From contig JAEZLY010000008.1 of NCBI GenBank assembly GCA_023414985.1, positions 1 through 10,579 of the forward strand: 10,579 nucleotides of DNA, read 5' to 3'. Each line of letters opens with the position of its first letter. Position 1 is the stretch's first letter. Below the pieces are notes generated by a model. It made no database searches. It saw only the letters and a program-made list of their open reading frames with translations, and was not told where the DNA came from. This DNA is from Bacillota bacterium. Lineage in GTDB: Bacteria > Bacillota > Clostridia > Lachnospirales > Lachnospiraceae. Both the position numbers and the translations under genes were made by a program. Of this stretch, positions 1-6,820 are shown piece by piece.

Positions 1-366
1 TGCTACTACTGTTATATCCGCAGGCTGTGCCATCAGAGTTACCTCCTGAGAGACAGTACTCCCACTGGTCTTTAAATATATCTTAACCTCTTTCGCCTGT
101 AGAATCGAGGATATATCAACAACATAGCCGGAGTCCTCAAGACTTTCCCAAGTCTTTTCTTTATCCGTACTCATATAGACTCTTCCGGTTGAAGAATGTG
201 CATCCAAGGTCAATGTCTCATAATTAACTGTATATAGTACCGAAGCGCTGGCAGCCCCCGGTGCCTTCAACATCATAAAAGCAAAAGCCAATACAAACAT
301 GGGTATTACATATTTAAAAATCTTGATAAATCTTCCGTCTTCCTTGACAGTCTGTTCCTTTTTCAT
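1..366 (-). CDS. Secreted protein of unknown function (N-terminal part, cut by window edge)
   Basis: The frame is open from the ATG at 366 to the window edge (122 codons, no stop), so only the N-terminus is visible. It starts with a charged stretch (MKKEQTVKEDGRFIK), then a hydrophobic segment at about residues 19-33, then an AASA motif at residues 38-41. This is a typical Sec signal peptide, with likely cleavage after Ala41. The mature part looks beta-rich, with many Ser, Thr and Val and no cysteine, as in extracellular or cell-wall-associated proteins. I do not recognise a named domain. An AAGGGG ribosome binding site (375-380) lies 8 bases before the ATG. The gene has its own promoter at 429-457 and follows a terminator, so it is a separate transcription unit. 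Being a secreted protein is well supported; the function is unknown. Confidence 0.8.
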   Translation of the reverse strand, partial: MKKEQTVKEDGRFIKIFKYVIPMFVLAFAFMMLKAPGAASASVLYTVNYETLTLDAHSSTGRVYMSTDKEKTWESLEDSGYVVDISSILQAKEVKIYLKTSGSTVSQEVTLMAQPADITVVA

Positions 367-403
367 ATTGTTTACCCCTTCCTGATCTGTTATCAATATA
401 AGC

Positions 404-433
404 ATAATACCACTAATTACCTAGTGTTATTAT
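404..433. repeat. Imperfect inverted repeat (probable operator) over -10 and start site
   Basis: The 12-base arms ATAATACCACTA (404-415) and TAGTGTTATTAT (422-433) match as an inverted repeat in 11 of 12 positions around a 6-base spacer. The inner CACTA/TAGTG is perfect. The dyad overlaps the -10 box and the expected start point of the secreted-protein gene. Because transcription should start inside it, it is better explained as a DNA operator for a dimeric repressor than as an RNA hairpin. The regulator is unknown. Confidence 0.5.
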
Positions 434-457
434 AGTATTTATCGTCACAGATCGCAA
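429..457 (-). promoter_or_regulatory. Sigma-A promoter of the secreted-protein gene
   Basis: On the minus strand TTGCGA (452-457) and a perfect TATAAT (429-434) are separated by exactly 17 bases. The expected transcription start is near 422, giving a leader of about 55 bases before the ATG at 366. Confidence 0.7.
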
Positions 458-522
458 GGGACTAAAGTCTTATGCCATGAAAGTTAAGGAAAATGTAATA
501 AATTAGTATTTATATAAAACAA

Positions 523-565
523 AATGTACCTTCCCGGATCCGTCGTAAACCCTGAAAGGTACATT
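523..565 (-). terminator. Rho-independent terminator after the AlkZ-related gene
   Basis: The arms AATGTACCTT (523-532) and AAGGTACATT (556-565) form a perfect 10-bp stem with a 23-base loop. The loop itself contains the palindrome CGGATCCG (535-542). On the minus strand the stem is followed by TTTTGTTTTATATA, a proper U-rich tail. It begins 28 bases after the stop codon at 594 and closes the operon. Confidence 0.75.
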
Positions 566-593
566 GTTATTGAAAGCTATGATACCAAAATTC

Positions 594-1313
594 TTAATGA
601 ACAACCTTTTCGATCTCCGAGAGCTCCGCTTCAGGAAACTGTTCCTTTACCCGCAGGATGATCTTCTGTTTTGCCTCCTTAGGGCTGACATGATAGGCAG
701 AACGGACATACTCCTCACCGAAAAGCTTCTCGCTGGTACAATAATTTGCTACCGGCCATCCGTATTCCTCATTCTTTTTATTACTCCTGCGTCGGAAGCT
801 TTGAACTGTAAGATAGGTCTGCATCTGCAGTTGGGACAATACGCCTTCGAAGCCCTTCTCTCCGCCTTTGCCGAAGCCTGCTGTTGCTTTCAGCTCATTG
901 GACGGGAGCCCCTCAGAGAGGTTCATGACGTCCATGATCTTCTTTGCCCGATAGCTCGCCAGTCCATCCTCATATCTGCTGTCGAAATCATACCCGTCTC
1001 TTCGATAGGTTGCGAACATCGGATACCATTCCCTCGAGATGAAACCGGCTCTACCGCCGAACAGCTTGCCATAGGCGATCCGTCCCTCTCCGGCAATGAT
1101 CTCCCTCCAATCCCAGGGGTCTTCCTGCGAACCACTCCACCAACCGTTTATGGCTGACCGCTCTTCTACGGAAAAACCGGGAACGGTATTCTTAAACAAC
1201 GGAAGGAAGCCGACTCTGTCAATGAATTCTGATAACTCATCACTTGTCTTAAGTCTGTTGGGATCATTCCGATCCAACCCTTCCGGTATCCACTTACCAT
1301 CAATCGTTAACAT
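594..1313 (-). CDS. AlkZ-related protein (putative DNA glycosylase relative)
   Basis: This 239-residue soluble protein has no signal peptide or membrane segment. It resembles the Firmicutes proteins annotated as AlkZ-related, a short family loosely linked to the YcaQ/AlkZ winged-helix DNA glycosylases. Recognisable blocks are FLPLFKNTVPGFSVEE (residues 36-51), a Trp-rich GWWS..EDPWDWR (57-70), AYGKLFGGRAGFISREWYP (80-98), YRRDGYDFDSRYEDG (103-117) and GWPVANYCTSEKLFGEEYV (185-203). A QLQMQ stretch (161-165) should not be equated with the catalytic QxQ of true AlkZ, which lies near the N-terminus of that protein. Start choice: GGAGG sits 6 bases before the ATG. The gene is the last of a probable operon, 68 bases after the XRE gene, and is followed by a terminator. 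The family match is from memory of conserved blocks; DNA glycosylase activity is unproven. Confidence 0.65.
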   Translation of the reverse strand: MLTIDGKWIPEGLDRNDPNRLKTSDELSEFIDRVGFLPLFKNTVPGFSVEERSAINGWWSGSQEDPWDWREIIAGEGRIAYGKLFGGRAGFISREWYPMFATYRRDGYDFDSRYEDGLASYRAKKIMDVMNLSEGLPSNELKATAGFGKGGEKGFEGVLSQLQMQTYLTVQSFRRRSNKKNEEYGWPVANYCTSEKLFGEEYVRSAYHVSPKEAKQKIILRVKEQFPEAELSEIEKVVH

Positions 1314-1381
1314 CTGTCTCCTCCATCCGTATCCTTAATCCACTCTGTATTCCGACTCTTCCGCTCAGAACCACAGAAGGG

Positions 1382-2059
1382 TTATTTTATCAGTCCGCCG
1401 TGGAAATAGCATTCATATACCTTTCTATTGAGTAAAAACATCTCTTCATACCCCTGAAACCATTCCACGTCACCGTTTACAATACAATGATAAGAATAAT
1501 CACCGCTCTTATATACCAAGGGACCACGGAACGGGTATTCCTCCGGCACCTGATTCAAAGCTTCCTTCAGAAAATTCCCGGAGAAGCCTTCTCCGATATT
1601 CTGACCGCAGTAATTCATGGACCAGACAGGGCTTTCGCTCAAATAGAGCACCTCTTCCCCAATGAATTTTTCTCCACCGAAGTAGGAGTCCAGGTACGTG
1701 TATTCGCCTTCACTGTATCGGTAATCCAGGGACTCAGGTCTGGACGAGTCCACCTTATTCCCTTCTCCTGCATAGCATTCTTTCTTAGCCTTGCACAGAA
1801 AAGCAATCATTGATTCCGTTATACCCTTCTTATTACCCGGACGGTAGGAGCTGCATTGTCTTTCCTCGACCCGAAGCAGGCTGTCAATGCTGATCTGAAA
1901 TAAATTACAGATCGCAATCAACTTATCCACTTCCGGATAGCTGGCACCGGACTCCCATTTCGCTACTGCCTGTCTGGATACGCCCAAGGCTTCTGCTAAC
2001 TCCTCCTGGGACAACCCCTTTTCTTTTCTGATCTGAACGATCTTATCCTCGAATTTCAT
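1382..2059 (-). CDS. XRE-family transcriptional regulator with C-terminal DUF5680 domain
   Basis: The product is 225 residues long. An XRE/HTH_3 helix-turn-helix occupies residues 3-58, with the typical LSQEELAEALGVSRQAVAKWESG recognition core at 16-38 (LSQEELAE, then GVSRQAVAKWESG). After a linker, residues 84-223 fit DUF5680, a domain found behind HTH modules in Firmicutes regulators. Its hallmarks here are YTYLDSYFGGEKFIGEE (120-136), PVWSMNYCG (144-152) and the closing YECYFHGGLI (215-224). The domain probably senses or binds something, but its ligand is unknown. The start at 2059 follows GGGAGGAG (2069-2076) by 9 bases. A longer frame from 2119 would overlap the upstream gene and lacks such a site. 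It lies 17 bases after the aldo/keto reductase stop, so the two are co-transcribed and the regulator may control its own operon (inference). Confidence 0.85.
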   Translation of the reverse strand: MKFEDKIVQIRKEKGLSQEELAEALGVSRQAVAKWESGASYPEVDKLIAICNLFQISIDSLLRVEERQCSSYRPGNKKGITESMIAFLCKAKKECYAGEGNKVDSSRPESLDYRYSEGEYTYLDSYFGGEKFIGEEVLYLSESPVWSMNYCGQNIGEGFSGNFLKEALNQVPEEYPFRGPLVYKSGDYSYHCIVNGDVEWFQGYEEMFLLNRKVYECYFHGGLIK

Positions 2060-2068
2060 AATTGAAAT

Positions 2069-2076
2069 CTCCTCCC
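2069..2076 (-). promoter_or_regulatory. Ribosome binding site fixing the XRE-DUF5680 start
   Basis: GGGAGGAG abuts the stop codon of the aldo/keto reductase (2077-2079) and lies 9 bases before the ATG at 2059. It decides against the longer in-frame start at 2119 and suggests translational coupling. Confidence 0.75.
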
Positions 2077-2997
2077 TTACGGCAAGATATTCCCCGCTGC
2101 TTTGTAAAGCTCGTACCATTCTTCCCTGGTCAAGGGCAGGTTAGAACCCTTACAGGCTTCCTTTAAGCGTGTTACGTTGGTCGTACCGAGAATGACCTGA
2201 ATTTTGGCAGGATGTCTGGTAATCCAGCCCACTGCCACAGCGGTATCGGTTACACCGTATTTCAATGCAATTCGATGAATTACCTCATTCAGCTTAGCAT
2301 ACTGCTCCGTATCCCCCAGGAATGGCCCTTCGAAGAAGCCCTTCTGGAACGGAGACCAGGCCTGGATCGTAATACCGTTCAGACGGCAATATTCCAGTAC
2401 ACTGCCCTCATAATTCACGCTTTGCGGTGTATGCATATTCACGGTCAAGCCGCTGTCTATCATCGGAGTATGTGCCAGACTGAACTGCAGCTGGTTAAAT
2501 ACCAGATGTTCGGAGAAATACTTCTGAAGCAGCTCGATCTGCATCGGATTAAAGTTCGATACACCGAACTGTCTTACCTTTCCCTGGTTCATTAAGATCT
2601 GGAATGCTTCCGCCACTTCCTCCGGTTCCATTAGTGTATCAGGTCTGTGGAGCAATAGGAAATCAAGATACTCTGTCTGCAGTCTCTTCAGAATACTATC
2701 CACACTGTTCAGAATATGTTCTCTGGAGAAATCGAAGAAGCCTTTACGGATACCGCATTTACTTTGAAGAACAATCTTTTCTCTAAGAGTGGAATTCATC
2801 TGAACAGATTTTGCAAAATGACTTTCACACTCTCCTCCTCCATAGATATCTGCATGATCAAAGAAATTGATTCCTTCCTCTAACGCTGTATGAAATAGTA
2901 CATTTAATTCCTTCTCTGACAGGTTGTTGATTCTCATGCAGCCCATAATGATATTGGAAACCTTTTGGTCCGTATATTCAGGTGTAATATATTTCAT
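2077..2997 (-). CDS. Aldo/keto reductase (YdhF-like)
   Basis: This 306-residue protein has the full length of a single-domain NAD(P)H-dependent aldo/keto reductase with a TIM-barrel fold. The catalytic tetrad can be placed by analogy: Asp47 and Tyr52 in FFDHADIYGGG, Lys80 in LQSKCG, and His117 in FLLLHRPD. Other family marks are GVSNF (about residue 144), QLQFSL in the middle, AWSPF for the active-site loop, and GTTN near the C-terminus for cofactor phosphate binding. The pattern is closest to the YdhF/oxidoreductase branch. The physiological substrate, some aldehyde or ketone, cannot be told from sequence. The next upstream in-frame codons include a TGA, so the ATG at 2997 is the only normal start. 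Its nearest good ribosome binding site is 33 bases away, across a hairpin (see 3011-3028). It lies 60 bases after yfbR and 17 bases before the XRE gene. Confidence 0.9.
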   Translation of the reverse strand: MKYITPEYTDQKVSNIIMGCMRINNLSEKELNVLFHTALEEGINFFDHADIYGGGECESHFAKSVQMNSTLREKIVLQSKCGIRKGFFDFSREHILNSVDSILKRLQTEYLDFLLLHRPDTLMEPEEVAEAFQILMNQGKVRQFGVSNFNPMQIELLQKYFSEHLVFNQLQFSLAHTPMIDSGLTVNMHTPQSVNYEGSVLEYCRLNGITIQAWSPFQKGFFEGPFLGDTEQYAKLNEVIHRIALKYGVTDTAVAVGWITRHPAKIQVILGTTNVTRLKEACKGSNLPLTREEWYELYKAAGNILP

Positions 2998-3010
2998 AAT
3001 GAATCACCGC

Positions 3011-3028
3011 AGCAGACACTCGTCTGCT
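3011..3028 (-). promoter_or_regulatory. Hairpin between ribosome binding site and start of the aldo/keto reductase
   Basis: AGCAGAC (3011-3017) and GTCTGCT (3022-3028) form a perfect 7-bp stem with a 4-base loop. On the minus strand AAAGGAG (3031-3037) lies just before the hairpin and the ATG (2997) 13 bases after it. If folded, it would shorten the 33-base distance between the ribosome binding site and the start to about 15. Confidence 0.45.
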
Positions 3029-3057
3029 TTCTCCTTTCTTAATCCGGTTATACTCCT

Positions 3058-3639
3058 TTAGTTTAATTCATCCAGTGTCTTATCATATGCCGGTAGAAAT
3101 TCCTTCATGAAGAGATCCACTTCCTGAAGCTTCATCGAAATCAATATTTCACGAAGTGACTTTTCCGCACTGAGAAACTCTGTGTTGCCGGCCTTACGCT
3201 CTTCAATGCATTTGATTAAGGCTGAGAGCTTATCTGCCGCCTTCACCAGCTTCCATAAGGTTTCCTCCCCCTGTTGCGGGAAAAAAATCCCCTCGTAGCT
3301 TCTCCTGATATCCTCCGGAAGCATCAGGAGAAGCCGCTCTGCGGCTGCATGCTCAACAGCTTTGAAGGCTCCCTGGATATTTTCATTAAAATATTTGATC
3401 GGTGTTGGCATATCGCCGGTGATAATCTCTGTCGCATCATGATAAATACCGATCAGTGCTGCCTTCTCCGCATTTAAACTTCCGCCCAGGCGCTCATTCC
3501 TGATGATAGCCAGAGAATGTGCCAGAATACTCACCTCCAGCGAATGTTCACTGATATTCTCAGAGATTGAGTTCCTCATCAATGCCCAGCGTTCGATATA
3601 TTTCATCCTGGACATCATGGCATAGAAGCTGTTCTCCAT
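3058..3639 (-). CDS. yfbR: 5'-deoxynucleotidase YfbR (HD-domain dNMP phosphohydrolase)
   Basis: YfbR removes phosphate from deoxyribonucleoside 5'-monophosphates in the cytoplasm, a nucleotide salvage and pool-cleaning step. The 193-residue product aligns over its whole length with E. coli YfbR as I recall it: SRMKYIERWALMRN (residues 10-23), SEHSLEV (30-36), YHDATEIITGDMPTPIKYF (66-84) and a late KAADKLSALIKC (133-144). The HD metal ligands are His32, His67, Asp68 and Asp136. Arg17 and Trp18 correspond to the substrate-selecting pair, and Glu71 and Asp76 to the catalytic acids. The start at 3639 follows GGAGGAG by 5 bases. A frame starting at 3657 would put that site inside the gene. A promoter-like sequence and two competing hairpins precede it. 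It follows uvrA by 165 bases on the same strand. Confidence 0.92.
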   Translation of the reverse strand: MENSFYAMMSRMKYIERWALMRNSISENISEHSLEVSILAHSLAIIRNERLGGSLNAEKAALIGIYHDATEIITGDMPTPIKYFNENIQGAFKAVEHAAAERLLLMLPEDIRRSYEGIFFPQQGEETLWKLVKAADKLSALIKCIEERKAGNTEFLSAEKSLREILISMKLQEVDLFMKEFLPAYDKTLDELN

Positions 3640-3644
3640 CTGAA

Positions 3645-3651
3645 CTCCTCC
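3645..3651 (-). promoter_or_regulatory. Ribosome binding site deciding the yfbR start
   Basis: GGAGGAG lies 5 bases before the ATG at 3639. The alternative ATG at 3657 would include this motif within its own second and third codons and has no comparable site of its own. Confidence 0.75.
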
Positions 3652-3664
3652 ATTCAAGTACCCA

Positions 3665-3689
3665 CGGCTTTCTGTAAGCCGAAGGCTTA
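3665..3689 (-). promoter_or_regulatory. Two mutually exclusive hairpins in the yfbR leader
   Basis: AAGCCG (3676-3681) pairs perfectly with CGGCTT (3665-3670). The overlapping TAAGCC (3675-3680) pairs perfectly with GGCTTA (3684-3689). Both stems are 6 bp, with loops of 5 and 3 bases, and they cannot coexist. They lie 14 bases upstream of the yfbR ribosome binding site. No U-run follows either, so they are not classical terminators. Confidence 0.45.
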
Positions 3690-3746
3690 TCCTCTGTTCC
3701 GGACAGTAACAGCAATTCCTGTTCCGCTTCTCTGTCCATGTTTCTT

Positions 3747-3775
3747 ATTATACTTATTTTTTCATTTTTTGTAAT
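3747..3775 (-). promoter_or_regulatory. Probable sigma-A promoter of the yfbR operon
   Basis: On the minus strand ATTACA (3770-3775) and a perfect TATAAT (3747-3752) are separated by 17 bases within an A-rich stretch. The leader would be about 100 bases and include the competing hairpins. The -35 is only a partial match. Confidence 0.5.
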
Positions 3776-3804
3776 TCTTCATTTCCCCTGATTTTTCTCT
3801 TTTC

Positions 3805-6690
3805 CTATTTCTTCTCTTTTCCCTGTTTCTTTTCCTTAACCGGCTTCTCTTCTTTCCCCAGCTCCAAGTACTTCTTGACATACTGGCCTGTATAGGACTT
3901 GGGATTCTTGACGATTTCTTCCGGTGTACCCTTGGCTATTACAGTACCGCCCTTGTCACCGCCCTCCGGACCGATATCGATGATATAATCCGCAGTCTTG
4001 ATCACGTCCAGATTATGTTCAATGACTAACACCGTATTACCGGAGTCCGAGAATCTCTTCAGGATTTCAATCAGCTTATGAACATCCGCAAAATGAAGTC
4101 CAGTTGTGGGCTCATCCAGAATATAGATGGTCTTGCCGGTGCTTCTCTTACTGAGCTCTGTCGCCAGCTTAATTCTCTGCGCCTCACCGCCGGAAAGGGA
4201 GGTGGAAGGATGTCCGAGTCTTAAATAGGATAAACCAACATCATTCAGCGTCTCTATCTTTCTACGGATCGAAGGTACATTCTCGAAGAAATGAACCGCT
4301 TCATCAATGGTCATATCCAGGACCTCATAGATGTTTTTGCCTTTGTAACGAACCTCGAGAGTCTCTCGGTTGTAACGCTTCCCGCCGCAGACCTCACAGG
4401 GTACATAGATATCCGGCAGGAAGTTCATCTCTATCTTAAGAATTCCGTCACCGCTGCAGGCTTCACAGCGTCCGCCCTTCACATTGAAGCTGAACCTTCC
4501 CTTGGAATACCCTCTCATCTTAGCATCCTGAGTAGCTGCGAACAGATCCCTGATCTGATCGAAGACTCCGGTATAGGTAGCCGGATTGGACCTGGGTGTT
4601 CTGCCGATCGGGGACTGGTCAATATCAATCACCTTATCCAGCTGCTCGATACCGATCATTTTCTCATGCTTTCCGGGAATCGTACGGGCACGGTTTAAAT
4701 CTCTCGCCAGCCTCTTATATAAAATCTCTGTCACCAGAGAGCTCTTACCTGAACCGGAAACACCGGTTACACAGGTCATCACTCCCAGAGGGATGTCTAC
4801 GTTAATGTTCTTTAGATTATTCTCGGACGCACCGACTACAGAAAGATAGCCGGTAGGTTTTCTTCTCTTCTTCGGAACCGGTATGACCAGCCTGCCGCTC
4901 AGATACGCACCTGTGATTGATTCCTCAACCTTCATGATATCCTCTGCCGTACCCTCTGCCACAACTCTTCCACCGTGTTCTCCTGCACCTGGGCCGATAT
5001 CCACGATATAATCAGCTGCAAACATGGTATCCTCATCATGCTCTACCACGATTAAGGTATTCCCCAGATCCTTCAGATTCTTGAGTGTCTTCAGCAGCTT
5101 GTCATTGTCTCTCTGGTGAAGGCCGATACTGGGCTCGTCCAGAATATAAGCGACTCCGACCAGTCCCGAACCAATCTGGGTGGCCAGACGGATACGCTGA
5201 GATTCTCCTCCGGACAGACTTCCGGTAGCTCGTGCCAGGGTCAGATATTCCAAACCGACATCCAGCAGGAAGTTAATCCGGGCTCTGATTTCTTTCAGGA
5301 CCAGTTCTCCGATTTTCAGTTGCATCGAAGTCAGTTGAAGATCCCTCATAAAAGCAGCTAACTCACGAATCGAGTAATCGGTGACCTCAGAAATATTCTT
5401 ATCTCCGACGGTGACTGCCAAAGCTTCCCTCTTCAATCTCTTTCCGTTACATTCGCTGCAGGGAGTGGTCAGCATAAAGCTCTCGTAATCCTGCTTCGCA
5501 GATTCGGAGCCGGTTTCTCTGTAACGTCGCTCCACATTTCTGATCAGACCTTCAAACACCACGTCATATACTCCGACACCCCGCTGTCCGCGATAATGTA
5601 CTTTCACAGACTTTCCATCGGTACCGTAGATAAACATATGGCGTACTTCCTCAGATAATTTCTCGTAGGGGGTATCTAAGTCAAAGTGATATTCCTTTGC
5701 GAGTGCTTCCATGATACATCTGGAATAGCTGCCCTTATCCGTCACGGACTGCCATCCGGGCGCTGTTACGGCACCATCGATAATGCTCTTACTGGGGTCT
5801 CCGATCAGAAGCTCCTCTGAGAATTCCATCTTTACACCGATACCATGGCATTCCGGACAGGCACCGAAGGGATTATTGAAGGAGAAGATTCTTGGTTCAA
5901 TCTCGTCAATGCTGATTCCGCAGTCAGGGCATGCAAAATTCTGGCTGAAGGTAAGCTGTTCCCCATCGATGATATCGACATACAAGAGTCCCTCCGCCAG
6001 CTTGAGTACATTTTCTATGGAATCGGTAAGTCTCTTCTCAATTCCTTCCTTTACTACAAGGCGATCTACAATGATTTCTATGTTATGCTTATTATTCTTC
6101 TCGAGCTTGATCTCTTCCGTCAATTCATATAGATTGCCGTCAACCTTGACTCTGACATAGCCGCTTCTCTTCGCTTGTTCGAACAGCTTCACATGCTCAC
6201 CCTTACGTCCGCGGACGACCGGTGCCAAGAGCTGTATCTTGGTTCCCTGCGGCAGGCTCATAACCTCGTCCACCATCTGATCGACGGTCTGTTTCTTAAT
6301 CTCCTTACCACACTGCGGGCAGTGAGGGATACCAATTCTGGCATAAAGCAAACGGAAGTAATCATAAATCTCCGTAACCGTTCCTACAGTGGACCTGGGA
6401 TTCCGATTCGTAGACTTCTGATCTATGGAAATCGCAGGTGGAAGACCCTCGATGCTTTCCACATTCGGTTTTTCCATCTGACCGAGGAACTGCCTGGCAT
6501 AGGAGGAAAGTGATTCCATATACCTTCTTTGTCCCTCCGCATAAATCGTATCGAAGGCCAGAGAGGATTTGCCGGAACCGCTTAGTCCGGTTAATACTAC
6601 GAACTGGTCTCTGGGGATATCGACATTCAGATCCTTCAGATTATTTTCCCTTGCGCCTCTGATTTTAATGTAATTCTTCTTCTCAGACAT
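3805..6690 (-). CDS. uvrA: Excinuclease ABC subunit A (UvrA)
   Basis: UvrA is the damage-sensing ATPase of nucleotide excision repair. Its dimer scans DNA, loads UvrB at bulky lesions and leaves. The 961-residue protein has the full family layout. Walker A of the first ATPase is GLSGSGKSS (35-43). The first zinc module is C254/C257/C278/C281. The first signature is LSGGE (492-496), with Walker B ILDEP (516-520). The second ATPase has Walker A GVSGSGKSS (643-651), a zinc finger C742/C745/C765/C768, a signature LSGGE (832-836) and Walker B ILDEPTTGLH (857-866). Extra Cys pairs occur at 124/127 and 411/414. The last 16 residues are a Lys/Glu-rich tail. AGGAG lies 5 bases before the ATG at 6690. 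It follows uvrB by 122 bases and very likely shares its SOS-type promoter. No clear terminator follows it. Confidence 0.98.
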   Translation of the reverse strand: MSEKKNYIKIRGARENNLKDLNVDIPRDQFVVLTGLSGSGKSSLAFDTIYAEGQRRYMESLSSYARQFLGQMEKPNVESIEGLPPAISIDQKSTNRNPRSTVGTVTEIYDYFRLLYARIGIPHCPQCGKEIKKQTVDQMVDEVMSLPQGTKIQLLAPVVRGRKGEHVKLFEQAKRSGYVRVKVDGNLYELTEEIKLEKNNKHNIEIIVDRLVVKEGIEKRLTDSIENVLKLAEGLLYVDIIDGEQLTFSQNFACPDCGISIDEIEPRIFSFNNPFGACPECHGIGVKMEFSEELLIGDPSKSIIDGAVTAPGWQSVTDKGSYSRCIMEALAKEYHFDLDTPYEKLSEEVRHMFIYGTDGKSVKVHYRGQRGVGVYDVVFEGLIRNVERRYRETGSESAKQDYESFMLTTPCSECNGKRLKREALAVTVGDKNISEVTDYSIRELAAFMRDLQLTSMQLKIGELVLKEIRARINFLLDVGLEYLTLARATGSLSGGESQRIRLATQIGSGLVGVAYILDEPSIGLHQRDNDKLLKTLKNLKDLGNTLIVVEHDEDTMFAADYIVDIGPGAGEHGGRVVAEGTAEDIMKVEESITGAYLSGRLVIPVPKKRRKPTGYLSVVGASENNLKNINVDIPLGVMTCVTGVSGSGKSSLVTEILYKRLARDLNRARTIPGKHEKMIGIEQLDKVIDIDQSPIGRTPRSNPATYTGVFDQIRDLFAATQDAKMRGYSKGRFSFNVKGGRCEACSGDGILKIEMNFLPDIYVPCEVCGGKRYNRETLEVRYKGKNIYEVLDMTIDEAVHFFENVPSIRRKIETLNDVGLSYLRLGHPSTSLSGGEAQRIKLATELSKRSTGKTIYILDEPTTGLHFADVHKLIEILKRFSDSGNTVLVIEHNLDVIKTADYIIDIGPEGGDKGGTVIAKGTPEEIVKNPKSYTGQYVKKYLELGKEEKPVKEKKQGKEKK

Positions 6691-6729
6691 AGCTTCTCCT
6701 ATATAGTTGACTCATGTATTTTTATGATA

Positions 6730-6753
6730 GGGGGTCTCTAATCAGAGGCCCCC
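6730..6753. repeat. GC-rich hairpin between uvrB and uvrA
   Basis: GGGGGTCTCT (6730-6739) and AGAGGCCCCC (6744-6753) pair around a 4-base loop with 9 of 10 Watson-Crick pairs. The odd position is a C-A mismatch in the minus-strand (uvrBA) RNA and would be a G-U wobble in plus-strand RNA. No U-run follows on the minus strand, so it is more likely an intercistronic stabilising or processing hairpin than a terminator. Confidence 0.6.
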
Positions 6754-6770
6754 ATACTTGCTCCTATTAA

Positions 6771-6820
6771 CCTTACTTACCCTTACTTACCCTTACTTAC
6801 TCCAACTTATCCTTACTTTA
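6771..6820. repeat. Decamer tandem repeat overlapping the uvrB stop codon
   Basis: Three perfect copies of CCTTACTTAC (6771-6780, 6781-6790, 6791-6800) are followed by two decayed copies: TCCAACTTAT (6801-6810, 6 of 10 matching) and CCTTACTTTA (6811-6820, 8 of 10). The last holds the end of uvrB and its stop (6813-6815). On the minus strand each unit reads GTAAGTAAGG, which puts extra TAA codons behind the uvrB stop. Confidence 0.85.

Noticed and set aside
564..1157. Open frame of 197 codons on the plus strand
   Set aside because: It is antisense to the AlkZ-related gene, which has conserved blocks, a good ribosome binding site and a terminator. The plus-strand start lies inside that terminator.
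2060..2119. N-terminal extension of the XRE-DUF5680 protein
   Set aside because: The added 20 residues would overlap the end of the aldo/keto reductase, lack a ribosome binding site and precede a normal XRE N-terminus with a strong site of its own.
3011..3040. Plus-strand terminator (7-bp stem followed by a T-rich run)
   Set aside because: No plus-strand gene lies upstream, and the T-rich run is simply the complement of an AAAGGAG ribosome binding site.
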